From: an uncultured Verrucomicrobiota bacterium
Lineage (GTDB): Bacteria > Verrucomicrobiota > Kiritimatiellia > RFP12 > UBA1067
Direction: 5' to 3'
Assembly (NCBI GenBank): GCA_945613785.1
Contig: CALZAJ010000073.1
Location: 1 to 7,653 of the forward strand
DNA length: 7,653 nt
The position numbers and the translations under genes are program-made. The notes below the pieces were generated by a model. That model was not told the DNA's origin, searched no databases, and saw nothing but the letters and a program-made list of their open reading frames with translations. Shown one piece after another: positions 5,304-7,653 of the stretch (position 1 is its first letter; every line of letters begins with the position of its first letter).

Positions 5304-5864
5304 ATGAGGATTGTCGTGACAGGAACCAGTGGCGGAGTCGGTGGCGCGGTGGCGTCGGCGGCACGGGCGCTGGGGCATGAGGTTGTTGAAGTGAATCGGG
5401 CGCAGTTTGAGTCATCCGCGCCGCTCGTGGACGTCATCGGGGTCGAAGCCGTCGTGTTTGCGACGGGGAGTTGTCCGGTGAAACCATTGGGCTTGACCTC
5501 CGATGTGTCCTTTGAGGAGACGATGCGCGCGAATTGCGGCACTTTTCTGCGGCTGATGCGCGAGCTTGTCACGCAGAAGCGCTTTGCCGCCAGCGGTGCG
5601 AAAGTGCTCGCCATCTCGTCCGTCTCCGCGACCGAGGGCTGGGCCGGTGGCGCGGCTTATTGCGCGTCCAAGGGTGCGCTCTCGGCGTTGTGCCGTGCGC
5701 TGGATGCGGAGCTGTCCGCAAAGAAGATTTCGGTGAAGGCGTTGGAGCCGCGGTATATTCGGACCAAGATGTTTGAACAAGGCGCGGGGCGAATGGGCGT
5801 GCCCTCGTCTGCGGCGGTCGATCCCGCTGAATTTGCCGCGGCAGTACTCGGTCATTTGGTATAA
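5304..5864 (+). CDS. Compact short-chain dehydrogenase/reductase
   Basis: A 186-residue classical-type SDR, shorter than the usual 240-260. The cofactor motif TGTSGGVG (G7, G11, G13) begins at residue 6, so there is no room for a later start; an earlier one would lie in the terminator. The catalytic set looks complete: N77 (NCGTF), S106 (ISSVSA), Y119 and K123 (YCASK), with the usual 13-residue Ser-to-Tyr distance. LEPRYIRTKMF matches the post-catalytic PGxxxT region, with the usual Pro-Gly replaced by Pro-Arg. It should be a cytosolic NAD(P)-dependent oxidoreductase. The substrate is unknown; nearby sugar-nucleotide genes do not decide it. There is no Shine-Dalgarno, and the TATAAT box ends 6 nt before the ATG. 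The length loss is mostly after the active site, which usually shapes the substrate pocket. Confidence 0.88.
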   Translation: MRIVVTGTSGGVGGAVASAARALGHEVVEVNRAQFESSAPLVDVIGVEAVVFATGSCPVKPLGLTSDVSFEETMRANCGTFLRLMRELVTQKRFAASGAKVLAISSVSATEGWAGGAAYCASKGALSALCRALDAELSAKKISVKALEPRYIRTKMFEQGAGRMGVPSSAAVDPAEFAAAVLGHLV

Positions 5865-5865
5865 T
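5857..5865 (+). promoter_or_regulatory. Extended -10 promoter of the purE-UDP-xylose synthase operon
   Basis: TGGTATAAT is a TGn-extended consensus -10 overlapping the SDR stop codon (TAA, 5862-5864). The predicted start is near 5872, giving a leader of about 24 nt that contains the purE Shine-Dalgarno AAAGGA (5882-5887). No -35 box is recognised. Because the SDR gene has its own promoter and no terminator intervenes, purE may also be reached by read-through. Confidence 0.6.
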
Positions 5866-5895
5866 TTGGCAATTCTTTCAGAAAGGAACGTAAAA

Positions 5896-6393
5896 ATGGC
5901 GCAGGCGATTGTTGGCATTGTGATGGGTAGTGATTCGGATTGGCCTCTGGTGAAGAAGGCCTGTGAGACTTTGGATAAGTTTGGCGTCGCCTACGAGACG
6001 CGCGTCATTTCTGCCCACCGCACGCCTGACGTGGCGATTGAATATTCGAAGACGGCCGAAGAGCGTGGTCTCAAGGTCATCATCGCGGCGGCCGGTGGCG
6101 CGGCGCATCTGGGCGGTGTTCTTGCGGCGGCGACGGTCCTTCCCGTCATTGGCATTCCGGTTGCGGGCGGCGCGCTGAACGGACTCGATGCGCTCTACGC
6201 GACGGTCCAGATGCCCTCCGGAGTTCCGGTGGCGACGGTCGCGGTCGGCTCGGCGGGTCCGACGAACGCGGCGCTCCTCGCGGTCCAGATCCTCGGCACG
6301 GCCGATGCGGATCTTCGTGCGAAGTTCCACGCCCACAAGGAAGAGCTCCGTGCGAAGGTCGCGGTGGCGAACGACAAGATTCATCAGTCATGA
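5896..6393 (+). CDS. purE: N5-carboxyaminoimidazole ribonucleotide mutase (PurE, class I)
   Basis: Complete, 165 residues, the usual class I length. In bacteria this enzyme converts N5-CAIR, made by PurK, to CAIR in purine synthesis. Diagnostic blocks are MGSDSDW (10-16), SAHRTP with the catalytic histidine H41, AAAGGAAHLGG, GIPV and NGLDALYATVQMPSGVPVATVAVG, then AGPTNAALLA. The pattern fits class I mutases better than the class II CO2-dependent carboxylases; the distinction is by motif memory. The ATG at 5896 has AAAGGA 8 nt upstream. An open frame extends upstream to 5773 but crosses the promoter and SDR gene. No purK follows; instead the stop overlaps the next gene by 4 nt (ATGA), coupling purine synthesis to a nucleotide-sugar gene. 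purK must lie elsewhere if the class call is right. Confidence 0.97.
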   Translation: MAQAIVGIVMGSDSDWPLVKKACETLDKFGVAYETRVISAHRTPDVAIEYSKTAEERGLKVIIAAAGGAAHLGGVLAAATVLPVIGIPVAGGALNGLDALYATVQMPSGVPVATVAVGSAGPTNAALLAVQILGTADADLRAKFHAHKEELRAKVAVANDKIHQS

Positions 6394-7379
6394 AGAAGGC
6401 GCTGGTCACCGGCGGCGCGGGATTTCTCGGCAGTCATCTTTGTGAGCGACTGCTGGGGGAGGGGTATGAAGTCGTTGCCGTCGACAATCTGTACACGGGA
6501 ACGCGCGAGAACCTGACGGCATTCGCGGCGAATCCGGGTTTCACGTTTGTCGAGGCGGATGTGACGGAGCTCGCGCCGGGAGACCTGACGGGTCCGTTCG
6601 ACGAGGTCTACGCCCTGGCCTGTCCGGCGAGTCCCGCCCATTATCAGGCGCGTCCGATCTTCACGACGCTGACCTCGATTCAGGGCGTTCTGCTCTGTCT
6701 GGACATTGCCCGCCGCGATGGCGCCCGTCTGCTGCATGCCTCGACGAGCGAGATCTACGGCGATCCGCTCGTGCATCCTCAGGAGGAGCACAACTGGGGC
6801 AACGTGAACACCATCGGCATCCGCAGCTGCTATGACGAAGGCAAGCGTGTGGCGGAAACCCTGGTCGCGGACTACATTCGTGTGTACGATGTCGATGCGC
6901 GCATGGTGCGCATCTTCAATACCTACGGACCGAAGATGCATCCGCAGGACGGACGCGTCATTTCCAATTTCGTGATGCAGGCGCTCCGCAACGAGGATAT
7001 CACAATCTACGGAGACGGTTCGCAGACGCGGTCCTTCCAGTATTTCGAGGATCTCATCACCGCGTTCCGCAAATACATGGCGGTTGAGAAGTCGGTCATC
7101 CGCTCGTTCTTCACCGCGCATGGTCTCGGCGCGCCTGTGATCAATACTGGCAACCCGGGCGAGTACACGATCCGCGCGCTCGCGGAGAAGACGCTTGAAC
7201 TGTTGCCTGAATCGACGTCGAAACTCGTCTTCAAGCCGCTCCCCAGTGACGATCCGAAGAAACGCAAGCCGGACATCACGCTCGCCAAGGAGCTGCTCGA
7301 TTGGGAGCCGAAGGTCCCGCTCGCGGAGGGACTCGTCAAGACGATCGCTTACTTCCGCGACCGTCACATCAATCGCTAG
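6390..7379 (+). CDS. uxs: UDP-glucuronate decarboxylase (UDP-xylose synthase)
   Basis: Complete, 329 residues. It is an extended SDR that oxidises and decarboxylates UDP-glucuronate to UDP-xylose, NAD being tightly bound in the family. Visible motifs are TGGAGFLGSH with G8, G11 and G14; the family hallmark LACPASPAHYQ (77-86); STSEIYGDPLVHPQ (118-131); GNVNTIGIRSCYDEGKR with catalytic Y148 and K152; RIFNTYGP; DGRVISNF; GDGSQTRSFQY with R214; and a C-terminal DDPKKRKPDI block. Together these separate it from dTDP-glucose dehydratases and UDP-glucose epimerases. About 11 residues near 233-247 are extra relative to the typical link between the DL..A helix and the GNPGE block. The ATG sits in an ATGA overlap with purE and has no obvious Shine-Dalgarno, so it is probably translationally coupled. 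UDP-xylose would feed surface glycan synthesis alongside GDP-fucose. Confidence 0.95.
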   Translation: MKKALVTGGAGFLGSHLCERLLGEGYEVVAVDNLYTGTRENLTAFAANPGFTFVEADVTELAPGDLTGPFDEVYALACPASPAHYQARPIFTTLTSIQGVLLCLDIARRDGARLLHASTSEIYGDPLVHPQEEHNWGNVNTIGIRSCYDEGKRVAETLVADYIRVYDVDARMVRIFNTYGPKMHPQDGRVISNFVMQALRNEDITIYGDGSQTRSFQYFEDLITAFRKYMAVEKSVIRSFFTAHGLGAPVINTGNPGEYTIRALAEKTLELLPESTSKLVFKPLPSDDPKKRKPDITLAKELLDWEPKVPLAEGLVKTIAYFRDRHINR

Positions 7380-7392
7380 GAAATACGAAATT

Positions 7393-7401
7393 TGCTATAA
7401 T
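7393..7401 (+). promoter_or_regulatory. Extended -10 promoter of the purH-like gene
   Basis: TGCTATAAT, identical to the SDR promoter core, starts 14 nt after the decarboxylase stop. No -35 hexamer is seen. The predicted start is near 7408. The leader carries AAGGAG (7414-7419), 11 nt before the ATG at 7431, a slightly long spacing. No terminator separates it from the upstream gene. Confidence 0.65.
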
Positions 7402-7430
7402 ATTGCTTTAACCAAGGAGTGTGCACGAAT

Positions 7431-7653
7431 ATGAAAGACCTGAAGGCCGCGTATAAGACGATTGAGGCGGATCATTTCGCCCCGAAGATGGAGATCTCGT
7501 TCATTGATGGCGACAGCCGCCAGACCTTCCAATACGAGAAGGTGACCTGGAACATCGGTGGCGAGGAGAAGGGCCTTCGTTATGGTGAGAACCCGGGTCA
7601 GGAGGCCGCGCTCTACAAGCTGGTGAACGGCAACCTCGTCCTCGGCGACGTCG
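7431..7653 (+). CDS. purH: AICAR transformylase-type PurH homologue, N-terminal fragment
   Basis: Partial; it runs off the right edge after 74 complete codons. The diagnostic block is GLRYGENPGQEAALY at about residues 48-62, the opening motif of the AICAR formyltransferase domain of PurH (10-formyl-THF plus AICAR to FAICAR). In ordinary bifunctional PurH this motif follows an IMP cyclohydrolase domain of about 200 residues. Here only about 47 residues precede it, and they show no cyclohydrolase features. The start is supported by AAGGAG at 7414-7419, the promoter at 7393-7401 and an in-frame TAA at 7398-7400; a GTG at 7419 is a less likely alternative. The protein is therefore probably a stand-alone transformylase, with cyclohydrolase supplied by another gene. 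Proximity to purE supports a purine role. Confidence 0.8.
   Translation, partial: MKDLKAAYKTIEADHFAPKMEISFIDGDSRQTFQYEKVTWNIGGEEKGLRYGENPGQEAALYKLVNGNLVLGDV

Noticed and set aside
4947..5378. Minus-strand open frames (143 and 86 codons) opposite the AKKA-repeat gene, giving Leu/Arg- or Ala/Phe-rich repeats
   Set aside because: They are mirror images of the repeat. The plus strand has the promoter, Shine-Dalgarno, stop and terminator; the 143-codon frame also crosses the terminator and the SDR start.
5773..5895. Upstream extension of purE to 5773
   Set aside because: It would overlap the SDR gene and cross the promoter; PurE proteins begin close to the MGSDSDW motif, as from the ATG at 5896.

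Overview
The window is GC-rich, densely packed bacterial chromosomal DNA with short AT-rich promoter islands. No rRNA, tRNA, mobile element or CRISPR array was seen. No taxonomic marker is complete here. A small Lys/Ala/Pro-rich histone-H1-like protein, nucleotide-sugar genes and an oversized sugar ABC permease would fit the PVC group (Kiritimatiellota/Lentisphaerota/Verrucomicrobiota-like). That assignment is a low-confidence inference.

Left block (1-3437, + strand): the C-terminal half of an O-acetylhomoserine sulfhydrylase (MetY-type), then gmd and fcl, which make GDP-L-fucose from GDP-mannose. A small unrecognised single-span membrane protein follows, whose N-terminus resembles the N-terminal domain of GspF/PilC proteins. 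The four genes are tightly spaced (10 nt gap, 1 nt overlap, 6 nt gap) and probably co-transcribed. Their promoter lies outside the window.

Middle (3438-4865, - strand): a MalG-type sugar ABC transporter permease with an unusually large extracytoplasmic insert between its first two membrane segments. It is convergent with the left block, and the two stop codons abut in a single TGATCA. No partner permease, binding protein or ATPase is visible.

Right block (4866-7653, + strand): a divergent, A-tract-rich promoter region leads into a 70-residue (P)AKKA-repeat basic protein, with its own promoter, 5' UTR and strong intrinsic terminator. Next are a compact short-chain dehydrogenase/reductase that looks leaderless, purE overlapping a UDP-glucuronate decarboxylase gene (UDP-xylose synthesis) by 4 nt, and the start of an AICAR-transformylase-type purH that appears to lack the IMP cyclohydrolase domain.

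Two themes join the window. One is nucleotide-sugar supply (GDP-fucose and UDP-xylose) for surface glycans, embedded among housekeeping genes for methionine and purine synthesis. The other is a recurring extended -10 promoter of the form TTTGSTAYAAT, seen four times, generally without a recognisable -35 box; at two of the four it lies so close to the start codon that a leaderless or near-leaderless transcript is predicted. No clearly new multi-gene system is established. The best candidates for something undescribed are the Cys-cluster-bearing basic protein, the permease insert and the GspF-N-like membrane protein.
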